Shown here in pieces: positions 41,849-53,425 of a stretch of DNA of 64,000 nt (positions within the stretch are counted from its first letter, which is position 1; every line of letters begins with the position of its first letter). This stretch comes from Gymnopilus junonius (taxonomy: Eukaryota; Basidiomycota; Agaricomycetes; Agaricales; Galerinaceae). The notes under the pieces are model-generated. The model was given only the letters and a program-made list of their open reading frames with translations. It did not search any database and was not told the DNA's origin. The DNA is taken from assembly GCA_015501075.1 (NCBI GenBank), contig JADNYJ010000002.1, positions 1 through 64,000 on the forward strand. Direction: 5' to 3'. Both the position numbers and the translations under genes were made by a program.

Positions 41849-43851
41849 ATGGCCAGTGCTGAACCCCCCAAAGAGCCTACCCAAGAACAGTGAGTCCAGA
41901 AGATGTTGTTAATGGATTTTCATAACCGATCTTCAGGACCGGAGAGGGCGACGGTCCATCTAAGAGTGCCTTGAAGAAAGCTGCTAAGCAAGCCGAGAAG
42001 GAGAAGAAAGCGGCTGAAAAGGCTGCCAAGCAGAAGGAACTCGACCAGCAGAAGGCTGCTAACGAAGTCGTAAGCTGATCGCTCTCATCTCGTTATGATC
42101 GGGGGTAGCTTAGAGATATCCAGGACTATGCTGCAGAGTTTTATGGACCTCTTCCTCTTAATCAATCGCAATCTCGTCCCCATCGTGTGAGAGATCAGGT
42201 AGCCATCCTATCGGAGCGTGCTGGCCAACCCGTTCTTATCCGCGCCAGAATCCAGACCTCCCGAGCTCAGGGAAACAAGATGGTTTTCCTAAATTTGCGT
42301 CAGAGAACCGACTCTGTCCAGGCCCTTCTGGTGGTCACGCCAGAAAAGGTCTCGAAGCAGATGGTCAAATGGGCTGCCAGCTTGGCTGATGAGAGTATCG
42401 TCCTTATCGAAGGTGTTGCCGAGAAAACCCAAGAGCCGATCAAGAGTGCAACTGTTTCCGACGTTGAAGTTCATGTCTCCAAGGTAAATCAGTATACATA
42501 TATATATATTCACGTTCGACCAAGCCTATGTATTAACTCAATGATCGATAGATTTACTTGATTGCCACGGTTGATGGTCGATTGCCTTTCTCTGTCGAGG
42601 ACGCCAATCGTCCCGAAACAGAAGCTGAAGGGGTGCAGTACAATCGTGTGCTTCTTGAAACTCGTCTGAACAACAGAGTGGTGGATCTTCGCGTATGTTT
42701 GATCTTCGAAATCGTCACACGACCGACACTCATTCAGTTATACAGACCCAAACCAACCAAGCAGTGTTTACTTTACAGAGCGCTGTCGGGGACCTGTTCC
42801 GTGAACACTTGAACAAGCTTGGCTTCATAGAAATTCACAGCCCCAAATTGCAGGGTGCTGCTACGGAATCTGGGGCATCTGTCTTCAAAGTAAGCTACTT
42901 CAAAGGTAAGAATAGGAAGTTTACGGCTTGAAATGTCACTGACGAGAATGCCTAGGCAATGCCTACTTGGCGCAGTCTCCACAGCTTGCGAAACAAATGG
43001 CCATCGCAGCCGATTTTGAAAGGGTTTATGAAATCGGACCCGTATTCCGTGCTGAAGACTCCAATACGCATCGTCATATGACCGAATTTATCGGGCTGGA
43101 CTTGGAAATGGCATTCGAAGAACACTATCACGAAGTAATGGAGACGATTGACACCATGCTTAAGTATATTTTCACTGGCCTGCGCGACAAGTACAAGAAG
43201 GAGATTGAAACGGTGCAGAAACAATTCCCCGCGGAAGACTTCAAGTGGAGAGAAGGGCCAGAAGGCACGCTAGTGTTGTCTTTCAGGGAAGCCGTTGATA
43301 TTTTGGTTGAAGACGGGGTGCCAAGAGAGGACCTGGATGACTTTAGGTATGAGTGCCACTTGCGTCGTGTAAAGAATAATGTGCGACCTCTTGCTCGGCA
43401 GCACTGAGAACGAAAAGAGACTGGGACGACTGATTAAAGCGAAATACGACACGGACTATTATATCATCGACAAATTCCCAATGGCACTGCGTCCGTTCTA
43501 CACGATGCCTGATCCTGAGGACCCGGTAAGTCCGACGCTGTGCTGTGTGGAGTACTCATGGAAGCAATGTGATAGACGCTATCAAACTCATATGACTTTT
43601 TCATGCGGGGAGAAGAGATTCTGTCCGGGGCGCAGCGAATCCACGACGCGAAGCTGCTGAGCGAGAAGATGATGAGCAAGGGAGTAGACCCGGAGACGAT
43701 GAAGCCATATGTAGACGCATTCAGGATGGGCTGTGCACCGCACGCAGGCGGAGGAATTGGACTGGAACGGGTGCTGATGCTGTTCCTGAAGCTGAACAAC
43801 ATTCGACGAGCATCGCTGTTCCCCCGGGACCCGAAGAGACTCGAGCCATAG
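41849..43851 (+). CDS. DPS1: Cytoplasmic aspartyl-tRNA synthetase
   Basis: About 560 residues. After [13 protein letters not shown] a lysine-rich helical extension ([19 protein letters not shown]) is typical of fungal and animal cytosolic AspRS and binds tRNA. The OB-fold anticodon domain shows [20 protein letters not shown] and VEVHVSKIYL. The class II core has [14 protein letters not shown] and [18 protein letters not shown] (motif 1 side), [32 protein letters not shown] (motif 2 with its arginine) and [20 protein letters not shown] (motif 3). It ends at 43851 with [10 protein letters not shown]. Introns are all GT-AG and preserve frame. Confidence 0.97.
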
Positions 43852-44010
43852 ATTACGTAGATTAGCTCCAAGGCTAGTTTAGTGTGGGAAAGTTGAAGAA
43901 GTTGATGATAGCCACCGTAGATTCGAAATGTCTCCACCAATTCGGTTAGTCCAAAGAATGCCCGTTGCTACTAATAATCTGCCTTGCTCTCCGTTTCTTC
44001 GCTTTCCGCC

Positions 44011-44708
44011 ATGTTCGTCCCCCTAGTATGGCGCACAGACGACGGCGACAACTGCTCCTCCGCCCGTGTCTACTGCTCCCCCTCCGTCGCCATCGTCGCC
44101 TCTGACCCCTCGGGCGCAGCCACTTCTTCTGCCGTCAACGACTCCCCAGATGCCGACCCCACCACCGCAAACCCCAGCTACATCAATAAGCCTGGCGTCC
44201 ATCGCTACATCGGCATAGCCATGGTCATCGTCATGGTCGTCGCCATCCTCTTCACTTGGCTCTACTACTCTAAGCGGACAAAAGACAAAACATCGCCGTA
44301 TCCCCATTGGTCAACCTATTTCTGCTGTGCCCGTCGTCGAAAGAAATCCCCAAAATGGTCAAATGTCCCATCACCAGTGGCGGAGCAGACCCCAGATCCC
44401 GAGCTCGTCGTATCAGAGAAGGAGCGCTTTCGGATGCTGCAGTCGGAGCCGCGAGGGCTCATAAAGGAGGTGTCGGGCGGTGTGGTGATGTACACAGAGG
44501 TCCCTAGGCCAGCCATGCCCAAGAGGGAGCGGTATCCGGCCGATTGGGAGTTTGAGCGTGTCCATGGCGTGCGTTACGAGGTGAGCCTGCTCTTCTGCCG
44601 TATCCGATCCCAATCGGTGCTGATACATTGATTTCTCCAAAGGCAAGGACACCACATCGTCATCCTGAAAGAAGTAGATTGTCACGGAAGATTGACAACA
44701 GATTGTAG
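44011..44708 (+). CDS. Single-pass membrane protein of unknown function
   Basis: About 210 residues. MFVPLVWRTDDGDNCSS leads a short extracytoplasmic part rich in Ser, Thr, Asp and Pro with two cysteines. One membrane helix follows (IGIAMVIVMVVAILFTWLYY), then a basic cytoplasmic tail (CCARRRKKSPKW) with cysteines that could be palmitoylated. The final intron (gtgagc to ccaaag) adds about 19 residues, giving a stop at 44708. The family was not recognised. A TTG upstream (43984) extends the frame but the ATG at 44011 is the sensible start. Confidence 0.6.
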
Positions 44709-45131
44709 AAATCATGGAGTTCCTTAACTTATTACTCAAAGCCGCACTTGTTACTGTATGTACTATAGCTATTCATTCATTGATGACGTTGGAACATATG
44801 TAATCATTTCAAACGACAAAAAAAAGCTGGTGATCTCCTAGCAATGATAGAGAGGGAGTAGTAAAAATGCAGTCGTGTTGTTTCCAAGGGCAACCTAGCT
44901 AAAAAAAAAACTGTGTGATACGGGAGGCGTGGTCCATAGGGTTAAAAAACTGCAAGGTGGGGATCTATTAGGAATGTTAAGAAAGGTATTACAACAACGC
45001 GGGAACAGAACGACGTCAACTAGGTTGGTAATAATACTGTAAATGCACCAACATGTCAGAAAAGAGCCCTCATACGACTGAAAGAAATGTAACTGACCAA
45101 ACGCATCTCCAACTTAAATACATGAAAAATG
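44709..45131. other. Convergent intergenic region
   Basis: Contains two adenine runs (around 44819 and 44900) and no credible open frame. It lies between converging 3' ends of the membrane protein and the SSH4-like gene. Confidence 0.5.
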
Positions 45132-46981
45132 CTATCTTCTTCTCGACCTGCGTCTATCTGACGACCGAGAAGAGTTGGACGACTGTCCAATTGCTGTCGG
45201 AGGCACGCTGCTCCCTTCCAGTGCAGCAGCTATTACCTCTGCGGGAAGGTCAATCTGGACACCGTCGGCGTACGTATATGCATCTAATGGCGAATAGGCA
45301 GGCGGATCACGTCTGCCCAACGGACTGGATGGCAAGAGTCTATCCGTTGAAGAGGCGCTGCCAGGGTCACCGCTATCCGTGCTGGCGCTAGATGCTCCTG
45401 ATCTCCTGTTGCTCGAATTCAGTGCCTGTAGGTGGATATCACGAACGCCCGGGTAGGAGGGTTGATGTTAGGGCTCATTGGTGAATCAGGAGGAGGATGA
45501 AGCTGTACCGTCAATTCCGAGCCCGAACCACGGGAGGGAACTGACAGAGAGGCAGCGAAATGAGTGCGCGAAGAAGACAGTTGATGCCGATGATTGGTAA
45601 ATGGGTTACGCGCACCTGCGTCGTGAGATCGTGAAGAGACTGTAGGTGAGGGCGAGCGGGATGCACCTGCACCTGTTCTTCTTCCTTGTCTGATACTTGT
45701 CGTCTCTCGATTGTTCAAGAGTGGTGCCGAAGGGTCGTCAGAGGCGGAATCTTCATCATCTGGTTCTTCATCAATAGGCGTGATGGGCGGTGGCGGTGTG
45801 ATGGGCGTTTCTGGCAATAGTGAACTGCGGAGAGGTGACGCCGCCGTGCCTGATGACTGCCTCGGACGGCGGAAACGGTGGCGATGGGTAGAAGAAGGTG
45901 ACGAAGAAGCACCAGCAGTGCTTGACGGAGTGCCATCTGGATTGGAACGTATACGACCGCCGACATCGAGAAGAATGCTGCCACGTTCGCTTCCATACGC
46001 TGGAGGCGGCGCAAGAGTGCCTACACTTGGTGCTAATCCCCATTTTTTGACATTGGCTTCGATAAAGACGAAGCCTGCCTGTCCGAGATTGACGTGCACG
46101 CTGCAAGGCCCATCTGCTCCTATTGTGGGAAACAAGTTCCACCGGCCAAGTCCAACGAACGCATCTTCCGTCTTTCGGCCATTACGGGTGAAGAAAACGG
46201 TGCCAGTCCTAGGACGGTAGCCAACACCCAGGACATCACCCTCTTTTAAAGCAGGACCAAAAGGAGTCGCAGTGAAAGGATAGTTGTGGGATTTTTCACC
46301 ATTGGAATGATACGCTATGGAATAACGGTTGAGACCGGGTAGGCGGAACGGAGGGTATGGTTTGGTAGCCAATCCCACGGAAACGGTGGTGGTCTCTGGG
46401 AGATCAAACATCTTTACCTCCCAGTAGTAGACCTCATTTAGCTTTGGAAGGGGCAAATTTGACTGAACACAGGAAGAAGAAGCGGGATCAGGGAGGAAAG
46501 TGATTTCAGTTCTAGCATGGACAAGGAGGGAATTGACAGTCTCATAGTCGGGTTCGAAACACCAGGCAGAAACGCCTTTCTCTTGGATGGAGAGAAATTG
46601 CGAAAGAGTGATGTCTGTAGGGAGGGAATTGGGCGGATACTGGATCTGGTACTCTGGAATGATGACGACAAGGATTAGTAAAAGGAGGTGACGGAAAGTG
46701 AAGAGACGGACCCTTGCCACGGATGTAGGCCCTTCTGACGGTGTCGTCGACGCCATCCATCCAGCGGGTCTCGATGTTCTCAAAGCCGCCCTCGCCCTCG
46801 ATAAGCTCCTCGCGGGACATGTCGACGGGGCCATCGTTGTCCCTGAGAATGATGCCGCGCCTGCGCCGGATGAGGATGGCACATATCAGAAGGAGAGAAG
46901 GAGGAAGAGAAAGGTGGAGAGGACGATGAGGAGGGGGAGGAGGACGAGGAGGGCATCTGACTGGGGAGGGGACGGGTGCAT
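45132..46981 (-). CDS. Ssh4/Ear1-like SPRY-domain Rsp5 adaptor, with a frame break
   Basis: About 560 residues. MHPSPPQSDALL at 46981 begins a membrane helix (VLLPLLIVLSTFLFLLL) whose continuation (LLICAILIRRRRGIILRDND) lies in another frame; one base appears missing near 46888-46905. After DGPVDMSREELIEGEGGFEN comes YQIQYPPNSLPTDITLSQFL and the SPRY domain: NEVYYWEVKMFDLPETTTVS, YPFTATPFGPALKEGD and VLGVGYRPRTGTVFFTRNGR. A PPAY motif (PPPAYGS) follows, and a second one (DPPAYSPL) is in the last exon, reached by a splice after SELT near 45505. PPxY motifs bind the WW domains of the Rsp5/Nedd4 ubiquitin ligase. Ssh4-type proteins target membrane cargo to the vacuole. Confidence 0.85.
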
Positions 46982-47049
46982 GTGTGGAGTAAAGAGGAGA
47001 GTGTGACAGTTGCCATAAAGATGATTATCTAAACTTGATATCTACAGCC

Positions 47050-48488
47050 ATGTCAGCGCTCTCCCCAAAGCCAAAGCGGAAGCCATCGACCCGTCGCACG
47101 CGCGCAGTCTCTCATTTGCCCGCCTACACTCCCCAGGAATCCCATGATGCCGCCCTCGCAGCCATCCGCACCTTTCTCAAGGGCCACACATGCTATGATG
47201 CCTTCCCCGTCAGCTTCCGCCTCATCGTCCTCGACACAAAGCTCAATGTCAAGAAGGCTCTCCAGTGTCTGCTGCTCAATGGTGCGCTTTCTTCTCCTTC
47301 CTCTCCTGTCGTCCCATCATCTGTCGTTCCCACCAGGCGTCGTCTCTGCCCCCCTATGGAACAGCGAGAGATCAAGGTTCGCCGGCATGCTCACCGTTCT
47401 CGACATCATCCATCTCATCCAGTATTACTATCGCACCGCATCATACGACTATGCTGCTGCCGATGTGGAGACATTCCGTCTCGAATCACTCAGAGGTAGT
47501 CTCCCCCCATCCCTCCTTTCTCTTGTTCTCATCGCGTCCTCAGATATCGAGAATGAACTTGGTGTTGCCCAGCCTCCTCTTCATCGCGAACACCCTTCCA
47601 GCACTCTCTTTGATGCCGCCAAACTTTTGATTCAGACCCATGCTCGCCGATTACCCCTTCTCGACAATGATACCGAAACTGGGCACGAAGTTATCGTCTC
47701 TGTGCTCACCCAGTACCGCCTCCTCAAGTTCATCTCAATCAATGTTCGTTGCTACTCGTCTACCTGATCGTTTCCTTTGTTTAATTAAACTCCACAGTGT
47801 CACAAAGAAATCCAGCAGCTTCATATGTCCCTCCGCAAGCTCAAGATCGGGACATATGTAGCTCAATCGCCTGAAAGTGTTCCTGAAGGCCAAAATCCCT
47901 ATCATCCCATCGCAACAGCTACCCTCAACACACCCGTTTTCGATGTTGTGCACATGTTCTCGGAACGCTCCATATCGGCAGTTCCCATCATCAACGAGGA
48001 AGGCATCGTCGTCAATCTGTACGAAACCGTCGATGTCATTGTACGTCCTTGGTTGACCATCCATGGTAATACTTTGACCATGTTTGTCTATAGACCCTTG
48101 TACGGCTCGGAGCATATCAATCCCTTGACCTCAAGATCTCCGAGGCTCTCAACCAGAGGTCGCCTGATTTTCCCGGTGTTGTCATTTGTACCGCTTCAGA
48201 TTCACTGGGGACCCTTCTGCAACTGATCAAGAAGCGACGGGTACACCGGCTCGTCGTCGTGGAAGGCGATGTGAGTACCCATTTGGATGTATCATGATCG
48301 TAAATCATTAAAATATGTTCTCTTCGCAGGAAGAAGAGAGGCGAGGTGGAAAGAAAGGCCGCCTCTTGGGCATCATTACCCTCAGCGATGTCCTGCGCTA
48401 TGTGATTGGCAAGATCGCGATCGGCGAAGATGCAGAGCCTGAAGAACCTAGATCACCACCGATCGAAAGAAGGACGACAACGTCATGA
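47050..48488 (+). CDS. SNF4: AMPK/SNF1 gamma subunit (four CBS domains)
   Basis: About 385 residues. MSALSPKPKRKPSTRRTRAV is a basic lead. CBS modules follow: GHTCYDAFPVSFRLIVLDTK, FAGMLTVLDIIHLIQYYYR, LLIQTHARRLPLLDNDTETG, VFDVVHMFSERSISAVPIIN, GIVVNLYETVDVI, LIKKRRVHRLVVVEGDE and LLGIITLSDVLRYVIG, ending at 48488. The repeats carry the aspartates (ITLSD, TVLDI) that contact nucleotide. Snf4 senses adenine nucleotides in the SNF1 kinase, which controls growth on poor carbon sources. Its start lies only 68 bases from the start of the divergent SSH4-like gene. Confidence 0.95.
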
Positions 48489-48840
48489 TAAAGACTGTAT
48501 TCATATCTCACCTGCGCCAGAACACGGACGAATTATTACGGATTGTAATGCCCCTCTCTCTCTTTCAAGTTAAGCTCTGCACTCTGCTTTGGTGTGTCTG
48601 CTACAATGTACTCTTTGATCCTTGTATCTATTACTTGTTACCTAGCCATATCTGTCCAACTGATACCAGTACATTCGACCTCGCTTTCGTTTTCTCGAAT
48701 CAATAGAAGCATCTCTTGCATCATGAATAACCCACTGGGGATCGTGATTATGTGAGAAAGTTATAGAGCTTCGGCTTGCTTGCAGATCACATCGCAAGGT
48801 ACTTAAACGTCTCGGGATATTTTGTCTCAGTACGAACACC
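48489..48840. other. Intergenic between SNF4 and the DUF7053-type gene
   Basis: SNF4 3' flank followed by the promoter of the next plus-strand gene. Open frames on either strand are short and unconvincing. Confidence 0.5.
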
Positions 48841-49407
48841 ATGTGGCCCTTCATTCTCACTCGTTCAGTGACCCTCTCTAAAAGCATCCCCACTACCAAA
48901 GCCCGCCTTCTGAACATCCTGCATGACCCTCATCAAGCTCTGAGGACTAGTCCACTGATCACTTCCCTTGACCAAGATCCTGATAGCCCAGAATGGTACA
49001 CGCTAACTGAAAAGGTGCCCCTCCTCGGCGGAACCTTTGTGCAAACAAACCAGCTGAAAGTTCACTATGTGAGAACGGAAGATGGATACAACGCGGAGGT
49101 GCTCACAACTGCATGGACTCATCTAAATAGCGAAGCTCGGGCTAGAGAAGTGGGCGGGGAAGACCAAGTAGTATTTGAAGAGAAATTGACTGTGCAGGTA
49201 GGTTATGAGAATGGGTATTTTTATTTATAGAACATGATTTGAGTATGCAGGGCCTGTTCTTCTTGATGCCTTTCATCGTTTCCACCATGACCCAAACCCA
49301 TGAACAGGTCCTCAACATCGTCGCCGAAAAGGCTCAAGAGAAAAGTACGTCTCAAGGTCACTCTGACGCTCTCTGCAGCACCTTCTGATATCATACGACT
49401 TTTCTAA
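48841..49407 (+). CDS. DUF7053 / START-like family protein
   Basis: About 165 residues in three exons. MWPFILTRSVTLSKSIPTTK, then LLNILHDPHQALRTSPLITS and EWYTLTEKVPLLGGTFVQTN have the pattern of the fungal DUF7053 family (a helix-grip fold). AEVLTTAWTHLNSEARARE continues the sheet. After an intron, GLFFLMPFIVSTMTQTHEQV gives the long C-terminal helix typical of START-like folds. The last exon adds TPSDIIRLF. Members may bind a hydrophobic ligand; function is unknown. The family assignment is from memory of the motif pattern. Confidence 0.65.
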
Positions 49408-49531
49408 GATTAATTCAAACTCTTACTACATTCGCGCCTGTCATCTTAAACTTATACTTCTATCTGATTTTTCCCGAATTCATCCACCCTTACCTTGCAC
49501 TCTTGACCGGTTTGATTTATCCCGACTCGCA

Positions 49532-50627
49532 ATGGACCAACACCTCCAACCTTCTATCATATTAACTGCCTTCATCGTGCTTCTTACCGCGCTTTTAGTG
49601 AGGTCGAAAGTCAAAACGCGTCTTGGGAATAGTACTAGTGACCCGTATGGCCTCTTCCACCTTACGCTGAATAGGCTTCCTTCTCAAGACCCAAGTTTAC
49701 CTCCGAAGACTGAGTGGCTCAATATGGGATACTGGAAGGTCGGTGCGGATGTTTCTTCTAGGAGCGATAGCTTCGTTGATGCCCAGATGTTGTACCTTTA
49801 GCATGCTGACACCTTCCCTGAGGCTTGCAGAGGTTTGGCTTTGACCTTTCTCTGCGTTCTGGAAACTGATTGAAATCTTGAAGCTCTTGCCATGAAATTA
49901 ATAAGTGCAGCAAGACTAAAGAAAGGTGGAAGAGTATTAGGTATGTCTATTCGAATATTTGTGAATAGGGTTCGAATTCTTTGTTTAGACGTAGGGCATG
50001 GCACCGGAGAGTCGCTACTTCTCTTGATTTCTGATCCCATCTATCCCTCGATCTTCACACATTGTTGGTGTTACCAGCCTCGACATCCATCACCTACGCT
50101 CTGTTGACCGCGTACGGAAATACCAAGGATCTCATGAATTAACAGATCCAAAAGTGGACATGTATCAAGCAGATGCCGTATTCGATGACAAAGGCACGAA
50201 TCATCCTTTACGCATGTCTCTCCCATTTGACTCTATCCTGGCTTTGGACTGCGCTTATCACTTCAGCACTCGGCAGCGGTTTCTACAGCAATCATTCCAG
50301 AATCTCGCACCGGGAGGGTATATTGCCCTCGCTGATATTTGTTTCTCTGCTACTGCTCTTCAGAGTCGGCGGACGAAGATCTTAACATCAGTATTGAGGC
50401 TTATGCCTGCGGAAAACCTAATTTCAACTGAGGGTTACGTTTCTCAGATGAATGATGTTGGGTACGAAGACGTGATCTTGCAAGATATTACAGATAATGT
50501 TTTCCCTGGATTTTCAGCCTTTTTAAAAAGCAGGCAATGGGGATGGAAGCTTTTTGGTTTAGTCATTGACTGGTATGCCTCTGCTGGTGCCAAGTTTATA
50601 ATTATAAGTGGAAGGAAACCTCTCTAG
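49532..50627 (+). CDS. SAM-dependent methyltransferase, with a frame break
   Basis: About 290 residues. MDQHLQPSIILTAFIVLLTA is a hydrophobic N-terminal anchor. LPPKTEWLNMGYWK is spliced to a tiny exon (ADTFPEACR), then LISAARLKKGGRVLDVGHGT joins across an intron to form the SAM-binding GxGxG-like motif (DVGHGTGES). Past LLLISDP the frame changes by one base around 50031-50050 before HIVGVTSLDIHHLRSVDRV. The rest, DSILALDCAYHFSTRQRF, NLAPGGYIALADICFSA and SAFLKSRQWGWKLFGLVIDW, ends at 50627. It resembles small-molecule methyltransferases of the UbiE/sterol type. The substrate is unknown. Confidence 0.8.
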
Positions 50628-50764
50628 AGATCGATTATATTTAGAAATTAGCACAATCAATGGTCAATATAAAAATACGGTCTTGCTGCGTCATTTTACT
50701 AACCACCACCACGCGTTCGACGGGTCCTTCATATGGTCGCTCGTTTAACTTCTCTTTCCCAGCC

Positions 50765-51844
50765 ATGACTGCCATCCAAGCCGTCTTCATCCGAGGGTAC
50801 GAAGAGCGCAACTCCCCCAAACCCCACACCGTATACAAGATTGACATCCAAGCGCATGTTCGGTCATGGCAAATGTGGCGTCGATACTCCGAGTTCGACG
50901 ACCTGCATACGGAGCTAACCAAAGCTGTCGGTGCGCTCCCACCTGCTTCTCTCCCCCCAAAGCATAAATTTGCGATACTTCGCTCGCATAATAATACCAA
51001 GATCTTGGAAGAGAGAAGGGCTGGGCTGGAAACGTACCTGCGGGCGATCATAAGTGCTAAAGAGGATAAATGGAGGGACACTTTTGCTTTCAAGGACTTC
51101 TTAGGGATACCCATCGGACGACAAGGAACTCTCGACGGAAGCGCAACTTCCGCTAATCAGTTCACTTTTGCTACTTGGCTTGACGAGCACGCAGAGCTGC
51201 AGGCACGGCTGCGGGACGTCTGGGCTGACATCAATAAACGAGACGCCCTCTCTGATCGAGGGGACGTCGCTGCAGCTCATAAGAGTAATGTAGCTGCCAA
51301 ATCGAAATTGGCAGGGGTACTATCACGTATTGGGAACCTTGGCAAGGGGTTACAGGAGCTTGGGCTTACAGGGATGAGCGAGGGTGAGCTGCAGAGACGG
51401 ACGGATATGGTCGCGCGCTTGCAGGACGACTGCGAGAAGCTCAGTCGAGTCGTTACTGTTGCTAGGCAAGGGGGCTTGAGATCCAATGGATCAACTACGG
51501 CAGCAACCATCAACGTAGCTTCAGAATCTGATAGAGAAGCACTGCTCGGTACAGCAGCTTCAAAGCCGGCCAGGAGGGTATTTGGAGCACCTCCCAAGGA
51601 AACAGAGGCTACTCGTCCTTTGGATAATGTTGGACTGCTGAGTATGCAGCAGACTCAGATCCAGCAACAAGACAGTCAACTATCGCAATTGACAACTATT
51701 CTTCAAAGGCAAAGACAGCTAGGGGAGGCCATCAACAACGAAATTGCTTTGCAGAATGACTTGCTTGATGATCTATCAAATGAGGTAGACAGGGTTGGAG
51801 GGAAATTACACACTGCCAACAAGAACTTGAATAAATTGTCATGA
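50765..51844 (+). CDS. VAM7: Vam7-type Qc SNARE with a PX domain
   Basis: An intronless 359-residue gene. The PX domain covers residues 1-120: MTAIQAVFIRGYEERNSPKP, VRSWQMWRRYSEFDDLHTEL with the basic phosphoinositide site, and LPPKHKFAILRS. A long helical linker follows, then the C-terminal SNARE motif MQQTQIQQQDSQLSQLTTIL through LSNEVDRVGGKLHTANKNL. It ends without a membrane anchor, as in yeast Vam7. Vam7 binds PI3P and the HOPS tether and drives vacuole fusion. An upstream in-frame extension to 50660 is possible, but the conserved start is the ATG at 50765. Confidence 0.92.
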   Translation: MTAIQAVFIRGYEERNSPKPHTVYKIDIQAHVRSWQMWRRYSEFDDLHTELTKAVGALPPASLPPKHKFAILRSHNNTKILEERRAGLETYLRAIISAKEDKWRDTFAFKDFLGIPIGRQGTLDGSATSANQFTFATWLDEHAELQARLRDVWADINKRDALSDRGDVAAAHKSNVAAKSKLAGVLSRIGNLGKGLQELGLTGMSEGELQRRTDMVARLQDDCEKLSRVVTVARQGGLRSNGSTTAATINVASESDREALLGTAASKPARRVFGAPPKETEATRPLDNVGLLSMQQTQIQQQDSQLSQLTTILQRQRQLGEAINNEIALQNDLLDDLSNEVDRVGGKLHTANKNLNKLS

Positions 51845-51958
51845 ACAGCTTTTTTTTGGGGGGGAAGTGTGTATAGTGCCTATTGTAACATATATTACAG
51901 AGTATGAGATGTAGTGTTGTCTAAGTATATTAATGCCCGGTATGAATTTCTCAGCAAA

Positions 51959-53134
51959 CTATGTTCGCTTAGTGAGGAATTTGCCAATGCCCTATAAAGA
52001 CAAGTGAGTGAATAAAAGCATTAAAGCACCTAGGGAAACGTACCTCAAAACAAGATATCATTATACCGCAAGCCGGAGCGATTTTGGCGATACGTGGGGT
52101 TATTCCAGCAAAAAGTGCCGAAGCTCCCTCTGTGCGAACAATTTGCATAAGGAGAGGTAGGGAACGGGAAACGTTGTGGTTTATGCTCGACATTATCAGA
52201 GCCTGCCGTCGGGTTTTTACGACGTCAAAAGGAGAGGTTAGGAGTGCTGCTGAAGTTCCGCTGACTGCACCACTGATAAAAGCGACCCAAGTACCCTCAA
52301 GGCCCCTGGCAGCAAACTTGCTTTTCCAAGTTTCATAGCTAGCCCAGTAGAACCCAGAGAAAGGAACGTCTCTTAACAATGTGGGACCTAATCCACGCCA
52401 TAAACTGGTAAAGCCATTTTGCTTCACTAGGGTACGGAAGGAGCCGAGTACGGAGCGAAGAGTATGTGGGTTGTTAGGTGAAGGGGGCGTCGATTGTAGA
52501 TTGGTGCGTAACAGTTCTAGGGGTGAAGCAATGGTTGTGATAGCAGAACGAGCTATTACACCCGCAAACAGAGGGGCCGCGGCTGCGGAGGGTATGAACG
52601 GAGGGAGGACGACGTGTACCAGGTGGTCATATGTCAGTATGTAAGCCGATGACGAAGGAACGCCAATAACACTACGAAAAGTTATCCGGATGAGCCGAGC
52701 TTCGCATGAGAGAGAAAGTGAGCCCTTACAGCGTCGTCCCAGCACCTTTCCACAGCCCGCGGACGCCCTCTGCTCTCCAGACGTGTTTTACGGCATCGAA
52801 AAAGCCGTTCACGCGCTCCGCTTTGAATAAGCCGTCTTCCCAGACACATACAACCTCTGCTGGCAACGTCCTGGCAAGTGAGGACATATTCCGCACGCAT
52901 GATGCTGCGTTGGATGGTTGGCAACAGGTATTATTTGGGGGACGAGGAAAGAGCGGACGCGACTGGGGGGGCTGGGTTTGGAGACGGGTCTTGACGAGGT
53001 CAAATGGAGTCACTGTCAAGGGGAAAAGATGAGTATGAGGAAACATACGACATAAATAAGAGAATCATACTAGTCAAGGCCGTCAATGTCGAGCCAGTCG
53101 CGGCGGCGAGGAGTTTTGCGTGAAATGCATCCAT
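51959..53134 (-). CDS. MTM1: Mitochondrial carrier, MTM1/SLC25A39 type
   Basis: About 365 residues in four exons. MDAFHAKLLAAATGSTLTAL at 53134 gives helix 1. Carrier signatures follow: TPFDLVKTRLQTQ (repeat 1), SPLELLRTNLQS (repeat 2) and SPFDVVKTRRQA (repeat 3). GLWKGAGTTLVIGVPSSSAY is the MTM1-style end of repeat 1. The long loop after repeat 1, with cysteines (NTCCQPSNAASC), matches this subfamily. The last exon adds GIGKFLTKRT. MTM1/SLC25A39 proteins sit in the inner mitochondrial membrane and are linked to glutathione import and manganese/iron handling. A CACGTG box lies upstream at 53215-53220. Confidence 0.9.
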
Positions 53135-53425
53135 GGGACGCTTTGGAGGGAGGAGGAGGAAAGGCAGATGAGTGGTTATCAGATAAAGAATTGGAGCTCC
53201 GCATTGATGGGAATCACGTGTATTTGCTCAACAAAAATCAGGATTGGATCACTGCACTCTCACCAAAACCACGAAATTGACTAGCACTCAACTTTTCTCC
53301 TTTCGCACTCGACTATCTGTATTTCACTCTCCTCTTTCTTGTAGATCTTAGTAACCCAAAGATCGCGCTCTAATCTTATCTGTCGACTCCTTCCCTGACT
53401 CCTTCGATATCTATCTCATACCATT

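Noticed and set aside
45711..46220. 169-residue plus-strand frame across the SSH4-like gene
   Set aside because: Antisense shadow of the SPRY domain and its tail.
53086..53280. Plus-strand frame (64 residues) opposite the MTM1 start
   Set aside because: Its first part is antisense to the well-supported MTM1 first exon. The rest looks mildly coding but has no known motif and no splice or promoter support.
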